A DNA stretch of 64,000 nt. Origin: Macellibacteroides fermentans (lineage in GTDB: Bacteria > Bacteroidota > Bacteroidia > Bacteroidales > Tannerellaceae). The notes below the pieces were generated by a model. That model saw nothing but the letters and a program-made list of their open reading frames with translations. It made no database searches and had not been told where the DNA came from. Positions within the stretch are counted from its first letter, which is position 1. Each line of letters opens with the position of its first letter. Shown here piece after piece: positions 36,643 through 45,766 of this stretch. Position numbers and translations under genes: made by a program. The stretch spans positions 558,001 through 622,000 of the forward strand of contig NZ_JACCCY010000001.1 in assembly GCF_013409575.1 (NCBI RefSeq), given 5' to 3'.

Positions 36643-37964
36643 GTAAAATAGGAATAATCATCAAAAGAGAATATCTGAACAGGGTAAGTAAAAAATCGTT
36701 CCTCATCCTCACGTTTCTTACTCCGATATTGTTTTCAGCCCTTATATTTGTACCCCTTTGGCTTTCATCTATCAAAGGAGATGAAGTTAAAAATGTAGTT
36801 ATTTTGGATCGGACAGGTGTGTATGCACCCTTATTCGAAAACACGGATAATTATAAATTTATAGCAGGTACCGAGTCTTTAGAAAATTATAAAGCATCTG
36901 ATGACAAATCTGTTTTTGCCATTTTAAGTATAACAGACAATTTATTGGAAAATCCTAAAGCTGCCACTTTATATTCCGAAAAACAGATTCCGGGAGAGCT
37001 TAGCAGGATCGTTAATCAAACCTTAAGCAGGTACCTTGAAAATGCCAAGATGGCCACCTATAATATTCCAAACCTGAAAGAGATTATTAAAGAGAGTCAG
37101 ATCAAATTTGAAATCAACACGATTAAATGGAGTGAAGACGGAGGCGAAAGTGAATCTTCCGCTTTGGTTGCATCAATAGTTGGTATGTTATTCACCGTTA
37201 TTTCGTACATGTTTATTATGGTTTATGGGGCCATGGTGATGCAAGGAGTAATGGAAGAAAAAACCAACCGCATTGTAGAATTGATGGTTTCGTCGGTTCG
37301 GCCGTTTCAACTCATGATGGGTAAAATCATAGGAATCGGCTTTGTTGGGCTTACTCAAATGCTTTTATGGGCCATTCTTACCCTGACATTGATTATGGGC
37401 GGTCAGTTTCTCTTTATGGGGGGAACTGTAGATGCCCAAATGATGCAACAGGGAGCTATGATGAGTGCTAACGGAACGATGCCGGGAATGGCTGAAGCAT
37501 CCCAAGAACCAGCTGTTAAAATACTTGGAATGCTTCAGACGATCAACTGGGCAGAAATTGGCTTTTTCTTTGTAATCTATTTTATTGGCGGTTATATGTT
37601 GTATGCATCTGTATTTGCAGCCATCGGTTCTGCAGTTGATAGTCAGGAAGACACGCAACAGTTTATGACTCCCATTATGGTATTCATGATGTTTTCGCTC
37701 TACGCAGGAATTTACAGTATGGAAAATCCGGACGGACCATTAGCCTTCTGGTGTTCTATAATTCCTTTCACCTCTCCCATTGTAATGATGATTCGGCTAC
37801 CCTTTGAGATTCCTTTGTGGGAAAAGCTTCTATCAATTGGATTGCTTTATATTACATTTATCGGCATTATATGGTTCTCTGCCAAAATTTACAGAGTAGG
37901 AATCCTGATGTATGGTAAAAAACCAACCATTAAAGAGATGATCAAATGGCTTAAGTATAAATAA
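36639..37964 (+). CDS. ABC-2 type permease, NatB-like
   Basis: 441 aa. One N-terminal helix (residues about 20-42) precedes a large periplasmic domain of about 150 residues, then five more helices near the C-terminus, the ABC2_membrane_3 layout. The motif MEEKTNRIVELMVSSVRPFQLMMGKIIGIG is the coupling region of this family. A Met-rich stretch (MMQQGAMMSANGTMPGM, about 268-284) lies between the second and third of these helices and is unusual. Partner of the ATPase that it overlaps; followed by a terminator. Confidence 0.88.
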   Translation: MSKIGIIIKREYLNRVSKKSFLILTFLTPILFSALIFVPLWLSSIKGDEVKNVVILDRTGVYAPLFENTDNYKFIAGTESLENYKASDDKSVFAILSITDNLLENPKAATLYSEKQIPGELSRIVNQTLSRYLENAKMATYNIPNLKEIIKESQIKFEINTIKWSEDGGESESSALVASIVGMLFTVISYMFIMVYGAMVMQGVMEEKTNRIVELMVSSVRPFQLMMGKIIGIGFVGLTQMLLWAILTLTLIMGGQFLFMGGTVDAQMMQQGAMMSANGTMPGMAEASQEPAVKILGMLQTINWAEIGFFFVIYFIGGYMLYASVFAAIGSAVDSQEDTQQFMTPIMVFMMFSLYAGIYSMENPDGPLAFWCSIIPFTSPIVMMIRLPFEIPLWEKLLSIGLLYITFIGIIWFSAKIYRVGILMYGKKPTIKEMIKWLKYK

Positions 37965-37982
37965 ATATTCAACCTACGAATA

Positions 37983-38023
37983 AAAGAAAGAGGCAGTTCA
38001 ACCACGAAACTGCCTCTTTCTTT
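37983..38023 (+). terminator. Terminator after the ABC transporter operon
   Basis: A 14-bp stem AGAAAGAGGCAGTT (37985-37998) with AACTGCCTCTTTCT (38008-38021), followed by TTTT. Confidence 0.9.
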
Positions 38024-38066
38024 TTCTATTAAACATCTTAAATAGCATCAAGACGCTCTTTACATT

Positions 38067-39617
38067 TTATTTTCTTACGCCTTCAAAAACAGCTTTCCGC
38101 AAAGTTCCGGTTGTATCGTCGCCATCGTATTCCCAATACATGGCACCCAACATTCTCTTTTCAAGAATATAGCTACATTTAACAGCTATAGATCTCGGAT
38201 CTTCGTATGTACAAACAATGCGCCCTCTATCATTGGTGATATAGGGAACCATCGCCTTAGCATCCCAGCGCCAGCCATAACCCTCCAGCTTCATAATATC
38301 TTTATAGTCAATAAAATCGGGAAGATATTCTTTGCCATGTCCATAGAAAGGGATGCCCATGGTTAATTTAGTAAGAGGCATACCAGCCTGCACATGTGCC
38401 TCTACACATTCGTGAACCGACAAGCCACGTACCAGATGCGAGCGATATAGCGGCGCATGATGTACCGGAGGTCTGCCCATATCGTATGTCATTATATTAA
38501 CAAAATCAACCACGGGCTCAATGGCTTTAAAATCAATATAATTAGCTGTAGCAACCGAAGCCAGCGTTAGCAACCGGTCGGCACCGATTGCCCGGCGGAT
38601 GGATGTCATCAATAAGGTGAAATTCTCCTTATCCCCGGGCGACGACGAGATTCCTGCTGCCGAGCTGGTTGGGTACTCCCAGTCGATATCAATGCCATCC
38701 AGATTAAACTGATCGACCACCCGTTTACAATCTGCCGCAAATAGATTACGAGTTGTTTCGTTAGCAGCCATTTCACTAAACCGGCCGCTACCCCATCCAC
38801 CCACAGACAGAAGCACTTTCAATGTTGGAGAATATCTTTTAAGTTGGGCAATCTCCGTAAGTCGGCTTTCATTGTCAATTTTCAATCCATCGAACCGCTC
38901 ATTTACATGACCAAAAGCATAGTTGATATGAGTCACATACCGTGTATCGGGTACACTAGCCGACCACGATGTTACGTATGCCACAATGTAAGGCTTGTTG
39001 CTATTACGAAGCAACGGAAGAAGTTCTTTTTCAAAAACCTCTTTACTGATTATTCTGTAATGAGGGGTATAATTGGCTTCGAAAGCCTTACTATGGTGAC
39101 CAACAAACTCGCCTTTATCCAGGTTTGACCGGATAAAGAGCTTGTCGGCTTCATAATCGTTGAGCTGCAGATTCATTTTATCAATTACCTTCTGAATCTG
39201 CTCCCATTGTACAGCCCATTCCCTTACAGGCATAGGTTTGATACCATTTACACTGCGCACAAAAGCATCGAAAAAGGTCTCATAACCTATTTGATTCTCC
39301 TTGATTACAGAAAGATTGACCCGGTAGAAGTTACCTTCTCTTCCGGTTGGCTCACAGATCGCTCCTGTAGAATGACGCATTCCGCCAAGTTCCTTACGCA
39401 GATAAGCCCCGGCCGAAGCTGTATCGTTAACAAGATGTCCGGGCCCATAAACATCCTGAAAGAAATTCTTATACAGATCTTTCAGTGTAGATTTAGGATA
39501 TTGTTGCAATTGCCTCTCAACTGTGGTACGAACCGAAGCCTCAAACGGATCTGATTCGCCTGCGTAGACTAGCAATCCGATACATGCCATTAAGGTCAAC
39601 AAAAGTTTTCTTTTCAT
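38067..39617 (-). CDS. GH18 glycosidase with an extra N-terminal domain
   Basis: 516 aa. Signal peptide (1-20), then about 185 residues of a domain without known catalytic motif (about 22-205, with QDVYGPGHLV near 54-63), then a GH18 barrel (about 209-512). The catalytic motif is complete: D307, D310, D312 and the acid/base E314 in DGIDIDWEY; SVGGWG (271-276) is the other family motif. It should cleave beta-1,4 GlcNAc linkages (chitin, N-glycan core or peptidoglycan-derived). Its start lies 7 bp after the stop of the TlpA-like lipoprotein gene, so it is probably cotranscribed with it. Confidence 0.85.
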   Translation of the reverse strand: MKRKLLLTLMACIGLLVYAGESDPFEASVRTTVERQLQQYPKSTLKDLYKNFFQDVYGPGHLVNDTASAGAYLRKELGGMRHSTGAICEPTGREGNFYRVNLSVIKENQIGYETFFDAFVRSVNGIKPMPVREWAVQWEQIQKVIDKMNLQLNDYEADKLFIRSNLDKGEFVGHHSKAFEANYTPHYRIISKEVFEKELLPLLRNSNKPYIVAYVTSWSASVPDTRYVTHINYAFGHVNERFDGLKIDNESRLTEIAQLKRYSPTLKVLLSVGGWGSGRFSEMAANETTRNLFAADCKRVVDQFNLDGIDIDWEYPTSSAAGISSSPGDKENFTLLMTSIRRAIGADRLLTLASVATANYIDFKAIEPVVDFVNIMTYDMGRPPVHHAPLYRSHLVRGLSVHECVEAHVQAGMPLTKLTMGIPFYGHGKEYLPDFIDYKDIMKLEGYGWRWDAKAMVPYITNDRGRIVCTYEDPRSIAVKCSYILEKRMLGAMYWEYDGDDTTGTLRKAVFEGVRK

Positions 39618-39624
39618 AGGTAGT

Positions 39625-40608
39625 TTATTTTAATAGCTTCTCCAACGTTGCAGGCAATGCCTCTTCGCGGATATCCTTAGCAATAATTACACCTTCCGGG
39701 TCCAACAAAACATTGGATGGAATAGCTCTTACACCATAAAGCTCTGCCACTTCGGAATCCCAATATTTGAGATCAGACAAATGTGTCCAGGTAAGGTTAT
39801 CGTCGCCGATGGCTTGCAACCATTTTGATTTATCTTCATCCAGGGAAATACCCACCACCGTAAAGTTTTTATCTTTAAAGCGGTTGTAAGTAGCCACTAC
39901 ATTGGGATTTTCCCTACGGCATGGAGGACACCAGGAAGCCCAGAAGTCGAGCAGCACATATTTACCACGGAAAGAAGAGAGCGAAACAGACACACCGGCT
40001 GTGTCAGGAAGCGCAAATTCCGGAGCAACCTTACCTATTTGAATATTCTCCAGGGTGGCGATAATTTTATCAAGATCCTGCAGATAGGGTGTAGCGTTAA
40101 GCTCCGGAGCGAATTTAGCACGGATCATTTTAAGCTGATCCAGCGGAACACGATAGGTAAAGTAGCGATACAAGAAAAATGCTGCTACAGGCGAAGTCGT
40201 ATTAGCAGTAACCAGACTATCAATGTTATAATTATCTTCCAGCACGGCTTCGGCATTACCCAGATACAAATCGTTTGCTGGAGAGTTCGTAATTGTTACA
40301 GTTTCCTGGTCGTCTGCTATTTTAACCGTCATAGTTGCATTCTCCACAAAGAATTGAATAGGATACTGCATATCCTCTGTCTGTAATCCATAAAGAGAAG
40401 GCATGTCCACTTTCCCTTTAAACGTAAACTTTCCATCTACGATCTGAGTTGAGTCTACATTGAAAAACATTTTATTACGGAACGATTTTAAATAGATCAT
40501 CCCTTCGGATGTGTTGGCTAATTCGCCGTTAATAACAAAACCCTCCTCCTTTTTGGCGCAGGAGACAAATGCACAGATTGTAAGCAGGATAAGCAAATAC
40601 CTTTTCAT
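39625..40608 (-). CDS. TlpA-like thioredoxin lipoprotein with DUF4369 domain
   Basis: 327 aa from the ATG at 40608. Lipobox Cys17 (AFVSC), an N-terminal DUF4369 beta domain (about 23-120), a helical linker, then a thioredoxin/AhpC-TSA domain with WCPPC (C227, C230) in FWASWCPPCRRENPN. Such proteins are abundant in Bacteroides and act in periplasmic thiol chemistry; the partner is unknown. First gene of a two-gene unit with the GH18 gene. Confidence 0.88.
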   Translation of the reverse strand: MKRYLLILLTICAFVSCAKKEEGFVINGELANTSEGMIYLKSFRNKMFFNVDSTQIVDGKFTFKGKVDMPSLYGLQTEDMQYPIQFFVENATMTVKIADDQETVTITNSPANDLYLGNAEAVLEDNYNIDSLVTANTTSPVAAFFLYRYFTYRVPLDQLKMIRAKFAPELNATPYLQDLDKIIATLENIQIGKVAPEFALPDTAGVSVSLSSFRGKYVLLDFWASWCPPCRRENPNVVATYNRFKDKNFTVVGISLDEDKSKWLQAIGDDNLTWTHLSDLKYWDSEVAELYGVRAIPSNVLLDPEGVIIAKDIREEALPATLEKLLK

Positions 40609-40638
40609 ATTAACTAGTTTATGATTGTTGTAATGATA

Positions 40639-40646
40639 CAAATATA
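40639..40646 (-). promoter_or_regulatory. -7 box of the TlpA-like / GH18 operon
   Basis: Minus-strand TATATTTG, 31 bp upstream of the ATG at 40608, which supports that start over an upstream in-frame TTG. Confidence 0.5.
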
Positions 40647-40661
40647 ATGAAAGTTCACGAC

Positions 40662-41723
40662 TTATTTAGCACGTGCATATTGATGAGGATACAATACCTC
40701 GTCGCCCGACTCCTTAGCTGCATGCAGGGGAAAATATGGATCGCGGAGCGACTGCCGGCCTATAAAAATAAGATCGGCCTTGCCTTGTTGTAAAATTTCT
40801 TCGGCCTGAGCAGCATTGGTTATCATACCTACTGCACCCGTAGCAATACCTGCCTCCTTTCTGATCCGGGCTGCATAGTGTACCTGGTAACCGGGGGCAA
40901 CGGGTATACGGGCTCCAGGCACGTTCCCACCTGTGCTGCAATCGATCAGACAAACTCCGGCCTCTTTTAGTTGTGCCGACAAGCGCACCGTTTCTTCTAT
41001 GTCCCATCCTCCTTCGGTCCAGTCGGTTGCAGACAACCTCACAAACAACGGATATCCATCCGGGCAAACAGACTGTACTTCGCGTACTACTTCCATAAGC
41101 AAGCGGATTCGGTTTTCGAAGGAACCTCCATACGCATCGGAACGTTTGTTACTGAGGGGAGATAAAAATTGGTGTAAAATATATCCATGAGCCGCGTGTA
41201 TCTCTATTACCTTAAAACCGGCTTTCAAGGCTCTGACTGCAGCCAATTTAAAATCGGATTTTACTTTGTCAATCCCTTCGGTGTCCAATGCCTGAGGAGT
41301 GGATTCGCCTTCGGTAAAAGGAATGGGACTGGGCGCAACGGTTGTCCATCCACCTTGAGATGGTTGCAACTGACAATCACCATTCCCCGGATCACTATGC
41401 GAAGCTTTACGTCCGGCATGAGCAAGCTGAATTGCTGCCACACTACCCTGACTATGTATAAATGTCGTTATTCGCTGTAAAGGTTCAATCTGGTGGTCGG
41501 ACCAAATACCTAAATCTTTGGGGGATATTCTTCCTTCGGGAGAGACTGCTGTAGCCTCCAGGCAGATCAGTCCCGCACCGCCAACAGCCCTGCTGCCGTA
41601 ATGAACAAAATGCCAGTCGCCGGCCAATCCATCTTCGGCCGAATACTGACACATAGGAGAAATCGCAATTCTGTTTCTTAATTCTAAACTACCAATTCTT
41701 AGGGGAGTAAATAATTCTGACAT
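40662..41723 (-). CDS. Old yellow enzyme family NADPH:flavin oxidoreductase (YqjM/NamA type)
   Basis: 353 aa FMN-dependent ene reductase. The N-terminal LFTPLRIGSLELRNRIAISPMCQYSAEDG is diagnostic of the YqjM class, including the Cys that tunes the flavin; HAGRKASHSDPG, EIHAAHGYILHQFLSP (the substrate-binding His pair) and LIFIGRQSLRDPYFP (phosphate binding) follow. It reduces activated C=C bonds with NAD(P)H. The physiological substrate is unknown. Single gene. Confidence 0.93.
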   Translation of the reverse strand: MSELFTPLRIGSLELRNRIAISPMCQYSAEDGLAGDWHFVHYGSRAVGGAGLICLEATAVSPEGRISPKDLGIWSDHQIEPLQRITTFIHSQGSVAAIQLAHAGRKASHSDPGNGDCQLQPSQGGWTTVAPSPIPFTEGESTPQALDTEGIDKVKSDFKLAAVRALKAGFKVIEIHAAHGYILHQFLSPLSNKRSDAYGGSFENRIRLLMEVVREVQSVCPDGYPLFVRLSATDWTEGGWDIEETVRLSAQLKEAGVCLIDCSTGGNVPGARIPVAPGYQVHYAARIRKEAGIATGAVGMITNAAQAEEILQQGKADLIFIGRQSLRDPYFPLHAAKESGDEVLYPHQYARAK

Positions 41724-41801
41724 CTTTTTTTGTTATTTGTTACTTATAGTTGTAAAACGAAAAAATGTCCGAAATTGTTTATCCGGGTAAACGATATATA
41801 G

Positions 41802-42443
41802 TTAGTATACCCTAAATACAATTACAGATCCCGTAGGGTGTATCCGGAACTCGTTACCCAGACTTTCATTCAGTGTTCCCTGCCACCAGCTATGCAGACT
41901 TTTACGCACAACCGGATATTTAAGGTTGCTTACTGTAAGTTCGCCGGCATCCATAGCAAACACAGAGACCTGTTGTCCGGCAAAACTTTGGAAGGAGCTT
42001 TCGGTACAAATGGGAGTAAACACACCATAATCGGTAAACATTTCAACCTGGGCATCTGCCATATAATCGAGAAGCAAACTGAAATTTCCGAGGGTATGGT
42101 CTTCTCTTTTTCCGGTAGCCCCGATAATGGTTAGATTGCGTCGTCCTTGATCCAGACAGAAGCGGACCGACTTGGTGAGGTCGTTTGTTTCCTGATCGCT
42201 GCAGGGATGTAATATAGCGGCAAACTCCGATCGGGAGGATGCCGACAATGAATCGCAATCCCCTACGATTGCCACCGGTTTAATGCCCCGTTGCAATAAA
42301 TCGTCGGCTGCTCCATCACAGCAGACAATATAGTCACATCTTTTCAACCAATCCAGCAAAAGTGGATGTTTTGGAAAACTTCCGTTGGCCAGAATCAGTG
42401 TTTCAGGCAGATAACCGGTAGCTCGCAGAGGATAATAATTCAT
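41802..42443 (-). CDS. Thiamine pyrophosphokinase
   Basis: 213 aa from the ATG at 42443. Motifs CDGAADDLLQRGIKPVAIVGDCDSL, DQETNDLTKSVRFC and GATGKREDHTLGN match thiamine diphosphokinase (substrate Asp residues and the ATP site). It converts imported thiamine to TPP. Last gene of the riboswitch-controlled operon after the TonB receptor and PnuT genes, 70 bp beyond pnuT. Traps thiamine in the cell, completing a salvage route. Confidence 0.92.
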   Translation of the reverse strand: MNYYPLRATGYLPETLILANGSFPKHPLLLDWLKRCDYIVCCDGAADDLLQRGIKPVAIVGDCDSLSASSRSEFAAILHPCSDQETNDLTKSVRFCLDQGRRNLTIIGATGKREDHTLGNFSLLLDYMADAQVEMFTDYGVFTPICTESSFQSFAGQQVSVFAMDAGELTVSNLKYPVVRKSLHSWWQGTLNESLGNEFRIHPTGSVIVFRVY

Positions 42444-42513
42444 TTTATACAATGTTAAACAATTTTCAATTCAAATAAAGTGGAAACAAACCTATATAAT
42501 CGGGGTTGAAATC

Positions 42514-43095
42514 TTAATTCCTGACCGTCTCTTTCTGTTCTGACAGCATCAGCTGTTTCCACTTAAAATAACCAAATACCGGAACAATGGAATAGACAAC
42601 GTACAACAAGGCGGTTGGGTACAATCCTTTCCAGGCATAGAGCGCGCATGATACAACATTAACTACAATCCACAGTCCCCATTGCTCTATATACTTATTG
42701 GCAAGCATCCACATCGCCACAATACTGAGGGCCGTAGTGAAGCTGTCGCCAAAAGGAACCGGACTATCGGTAAAGCGAATCAAAATGCAGGCTATACCGG
42801 CGAAAAGTATGGATAATGCAAGTAAGGCAACGCTCCAATATCTGAACGGCATATGTGATATAGTCAGACTCTGCACTTGCGAGGCAGATTTATTCCACCG
42901 GATCCATCCGTAAATGCTGGCAAACAGATAATAGATATAGATACCCATGTCGGCATAGAATCTGGAAACAAAGAAAATATAAATGTAGAACAGCGGCATA
43001 ATAACACCCACCGGCCACAAGTATACGCTCGCCCTGTATTCAAGATAGAGATAGAGCAGTCCGATTACAGCACCTGCAATTTCGATATATTCCAT
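42514..43095 (-). CDS. pnuT: PnuC-family vitamin transporter, likely thiamine (PnuT)
   Basis: 193-aa inner-membrane protein with seven helices and the PnuC-type features (YLYLEYRAS near the N-terminus, YIYYLFASIYGWIRWNK on helix 3, YIEQWGLWIVVNVVS on helix 6). PnuC proteins usually carry nicotinamide riboside by facilitated diffusion. The gene sits between a TonB receptor and thiamine pyrophosphokinase under a TPP riboswitch, the arrangement for which the name PnuT (thiamine) was proposed in Bacteroides. It starts 10 bp after the receptor stop. Confidence 0.92.
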   Translation of the reverse strand: MEYIEIAGAVIGLLYLYLEYRASVYLWPVGVIMPLFYIYIFFVSRFYADMGIYIYYLFASIYGWIRWNKSASQVQSLTISHMPFRYWSVALLALSILFAGIACILIRFTDSPVPFGDSFTTALSIVAMWMLANKYIEQWGLWIVVNVVSCALYAWKGLYPTALLYVVYSIVPVFGYFKWKQLMLSEQKETVRN

Positions 43096-43105
43096 TGTTT
43101 CTTAT

Positions 43106-45349
43106 TTAAAATCGAAGTGTAAGATTCGCTAACACATGCGTTCCAGCCTGCGGGAAATAGCCAAAGTCGGCATACCTGTCGCGGGTACCGGCCGAAGCAT
43201 CCGGTTGCTGGTAATAGGAATATACCCATGCATTGCTTTCATACTCTTCATTAAACAAATTATTCACCAACAAGTTGACCGAAGCCGATTTTAATCCTTT
43301 CAGTGAAAACGTATAACCTAAACGAAGATTATTCACAAAGTAAGCATCCAAAGCCCTGTCATTGCTCGACGTATTGTCTATATACTGTTTTCCTACGTAA
43401 TTAGACTGCAAACCGGCACTCCATCCTTTATAACTGGCAGAAAGCATGCTATTGGCAACCACCGATGGCGAAAAAGCAAGCGTTGTTGTTCCAAGCTTGT
43501 TTTCAACCTGACTTGCCCAATCCCAGTTTTCGTCGTACAAATCTACAAATTCCGTATAGTTTTTAACCTTATTTTTGCTAAACGTTGCATTTACATCCCA
43601 TCGCAGCCAGGAAGTAAGCTGTGCAGCAGCCATCAGTTCAATACCGGCACGGTAGCTATCGGGAATGTTGGATGTAAGCATCTCCCCTATTTCGTTTACC
43701 TTGCCTGTAAGTACCAACTGATCTTTGTATTTCATGTAGTACAGATTGGCTCCGAACGAATACAAAGGTGTACTGAAGTTATAGCCGGCTTCGTAATCAA
43801 TCATCCGCTCGGCTTTGGGTTTTTCGTTGAATGAGGCATCCGTATAGTTGTTTCGGGCAGGCTCGCGGTGAGCGATTGCTGCAGAAGCAAACACTTTCTG
43901 GTTTTGATTAATCTGGTAATGCAGTCCGGCTTTGGGATTGAAGAAATTAAAATTCTTATTTACATCCAATTTTTGCATCTCTCCGTTAATCCAATCCCAG
44001 GTGTCATTCTGTCCATCAATGGAGTAATCAATAAATCTATATTGTATATCTCCATAAGCAGTTAGTCCCTCTGTAATAGAATAAGTAGCCTTCAGGTACA
44101 CGTTGGCATCGGTTTTTGTTCCGTTACTTTCGTAGAATGTATGATCGGGCGATAAATTACCTATGTAATTCTTCACCCAGATAACTTTCCCGAAGTGATC
44201 TCCGTCGTATCTGTTGGCAGCCCCTCCGAAGGTAAGGTTCCATCTATCTTTTAGGTAGTTAAGCGACACAACACCTCCAGCAAAATGGTTATCAAGCCAC
44301 TTTCGGCGCACTAAATCACTTTTCTTCACCGTCTCATTTCCATATTCAAAAGGAATAAGACCATATTCCAGAAGTTTACGATCGGTTTTATACTCTTCAT
44401 AATATCCTTTACCACGCGTGTAATGCAGTCCGGCATTCAGTGTGAGTGATGGAGTAAATGTATGGGTGAGCAAAAACTGATAATGCGTCTGTTTGTAATT
44501 GTCGGTCTGATTTTCGTAATACATCGGATTCCCGTTTGCGTCGTCACCCATATATCCGCTGGGATTATAGGTACGATCTGTCTCCAGTTTGTCTTTAGGT
44601 ACTCCGTCCCAGGCATGATACGTCTTTTCTTCCCCTCTGAAGGTGATGAATTTCAATACGGTATTTGCCCCATAATACCCAGCCTGAGCAAAATAGGATT
44701 TTAAATCTGTAGAAGCCCTGTCGATAAATCCATCCGAATTGATTCCCGAAATCCGGGCATCAAACGCCCAATGCTTGTTAAGAAGTCCGGTTCCCATCTT
44801 CACCTGAGCCTTAGTCGTATTAAAAGCACCGTAAGTTCCAGATAATTCACCGTATGCCTTGTTGGACAAATTCTCTGTCTTCATATTGATACTTGCACCA
44901 AATGCTCCTGCTCCATTGGTAGAGGTACCGACTCCCCGCTGTACCTGAAGGTCTTCCAGAGAAGAGGCAATATCCGGCATATTAACCCAGAATACGCCAT
45001 GCGATTCGGAATCGTTCAACGGAATGCCGTTGGTAGTAACATTGATACGTGTTGCATCGGTTCCCCTGATACGGAAGTTGGTATAACCGATGCCGGCACC
45101 TGCGTCCGAAGTCGCAACCACCGATGGAGAAAGTGTTAGAAGAAACGGAATGTCTTGTCCGAAGTTTTGTTTTTTAATCTCTTCTTTACCAATGTTAGTG
45201 TATGCAACCGGAATATTAACTCCGGCACGTGTAGATACAACTTGCACCTCCTGCAGGTTAATCAATCGCAGACTATCCTGTTTTTCTTGTGCAAATGAAT
45301 AGATACCGGCAATACAAGTGCCGGCAAGCAATAAAAACGCTTTTCTCAT
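43106..45349 (-). CDS. TonB-dependent receptor for thiamine
   Basis: 747 aa. Signal peptide (to FAQ at about 20), plug domain (about 30-160; RIRGTDATRINVTTNGIPLNDSESHGVFW and QVQRGVGTSTNGAGAFGASINM signatures), then a 22-strand barrel ending LANLTLRF with the terminal Phe. It lacks the N-terminal carboxypeptidase-like domain of SusC proteins, consistent with a vitamin receptor. A TPP riboswitch lies in its 5' leader and pnuT and thiamine pyrophosphokinase follow, so thiamine import across the outer membrane is the likely role. Confidence 0.93.
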   Translation of the reverse strand: MRKAFLLLAGTCIAGIYSFAQEKQDSLRLINLQEVQVVSTRAGVNIPVAYTNIGKEEIKKQNFGQDIPFLLTLSPSVVATSDAGAGIGYTNFRIRGTDATRINVTTNGIPLNDSESHGVFWVNMPDIASSLEDLQVQRGVGTSTNGAGAFGASINMKTENLSNKAYGELSGTYGAFNTTKAQVKMGTGLLNKHWAFDARISGINSDGFIDRASTDLKSYFAQAGYYGANTVLKFITFRGEEKTYHAWDGVPKDKLETDRTYNPSGYMGDDANGNPMYYENQTDNYKQTHYQFLLTHTFTPSLTLNAGLHYTRGKGYYEEYKTDRKLLEYGLIPFEYGNETVKKSDLVRRKWLDNHFAGGVVSLNYLKDRWNLTFGGAANRYDGDHFGKVIWVKNYIGNLSPDHTFYESNGTKTDANVYLKATYSITEGLTAYGDIQYRFIDYSIDGQNDTWDWINGEMQKLDVNKNFNFFNPKAGLHYQINQNQKVFASAAIAHREPARNNYTDASFNEKPKAERMIDYEAGYNFSTPLYSFGANLYYMKYKDQLVLTGKVNEIGEMLTSNIPDSYRAGIELMAAAQLTSWLRWDVNATFSKNKVKNYTEFVDLYDENWDWASQVENKLGTTTLAFSPSVVANSMLSASYKGWSAGLQSNYVGKQYIDNTSSNDRALDAYFVNNLRLGYTFSLKGLKSASVNLLVNNLFNEEYESNAWVYSYYQQPDASAGTRDRYADFGYFPQAGTHVLANLTLRF

Positions 45350-45392
45350 TTCTAATAAATTAAATAGTAAAACGGAAAGGGGACTTTCCTTC

Positions 45393-45466
45393 TCCTCCCT
45401 ACGCCAGCATTACCTGGATCAGGTTATGGGTATGATCTCAGCCCGTACTATTAAGGCACCCCCCTA
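45393..45466 (-). promoter_or_regulatory. TPP riboswitch (THI element)
   Basis: Read on the minus strand from 45466: GGGGGGTGCC, then GGGCTGAGATCATACCC (the CUGAGA pyrimidine-sensor box), ACCTGATCCAGGTAATGCTGGCGTAGGGA (the pyrophosphate-sensor side). Both conserved halves of the thi box are intact. Downstream at about 45373-45388 a GGAAAG/CTTTCC hairpin followed by GTTTT may be the expression platform, 24 bp before the receptor ATG. TPP would repress the thiamine salvage operon. Confidence 0.95.
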
Positions 45467-45637
45467 TGATAATTAGAGGCAAAGGTACTTCTTTTTTTAT
45501 TAGAAACAAGCAAGTGGATACGAATCGTGCACAAAACAAAGAATTACCCCTCCAATCACGAACCTGTTCCCTTACGTATTTTAACCTCTTCTATACATAG
45601 ATTATTCATTTTGCCAGTTATATATTATTCAGTAGCC

Positions 45638-45720
45638 AGCTGCATACTGTAAGTTTAACATATGGATAACTTGCAGTTGACAGCTGCCTACTGCAAGTTA
45701 AACAGCTGCCTACCGAATAG
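45638..45720. repeat. Short direct and inverted repeats between GH43 and the thiamine operon
   Basis: A 22-bp unit AGCTGCATACTGTAAGTTTAAC (45638-45659) recurs with three changes at 45682-45703, and its first 10 bases recur again at 45704-45713. A perfect 11-bp inverted repeat, TAACTTGCAGT (45667-45677) with ACTGCAAGTTA (45690-45700), forms a hairpin across the second copy. Nothing in the sequence marks it as coding. It lies in the 287-bp gap after GH43; terminator-like or mobile-repeat origin are both possible. Confidence 0.6.
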
Positions 45721-45766
45721 TTGTCTATTATAAAATGGATAGTTTATTGTATACTTTGGGGTTAAT

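Noticed and set aside
36605-36844. Minus-strand reading frame over the ABC permease start and similar antisense frames throughout
   Set aside because: They have no start context, family motifs or spacing of their own and lie opposite strongly conserved genes.
45638-45720. CRISPR array
   Set aside because: Only two and a half units, spacing not constant, units partly inverted, no cas genes nearby.
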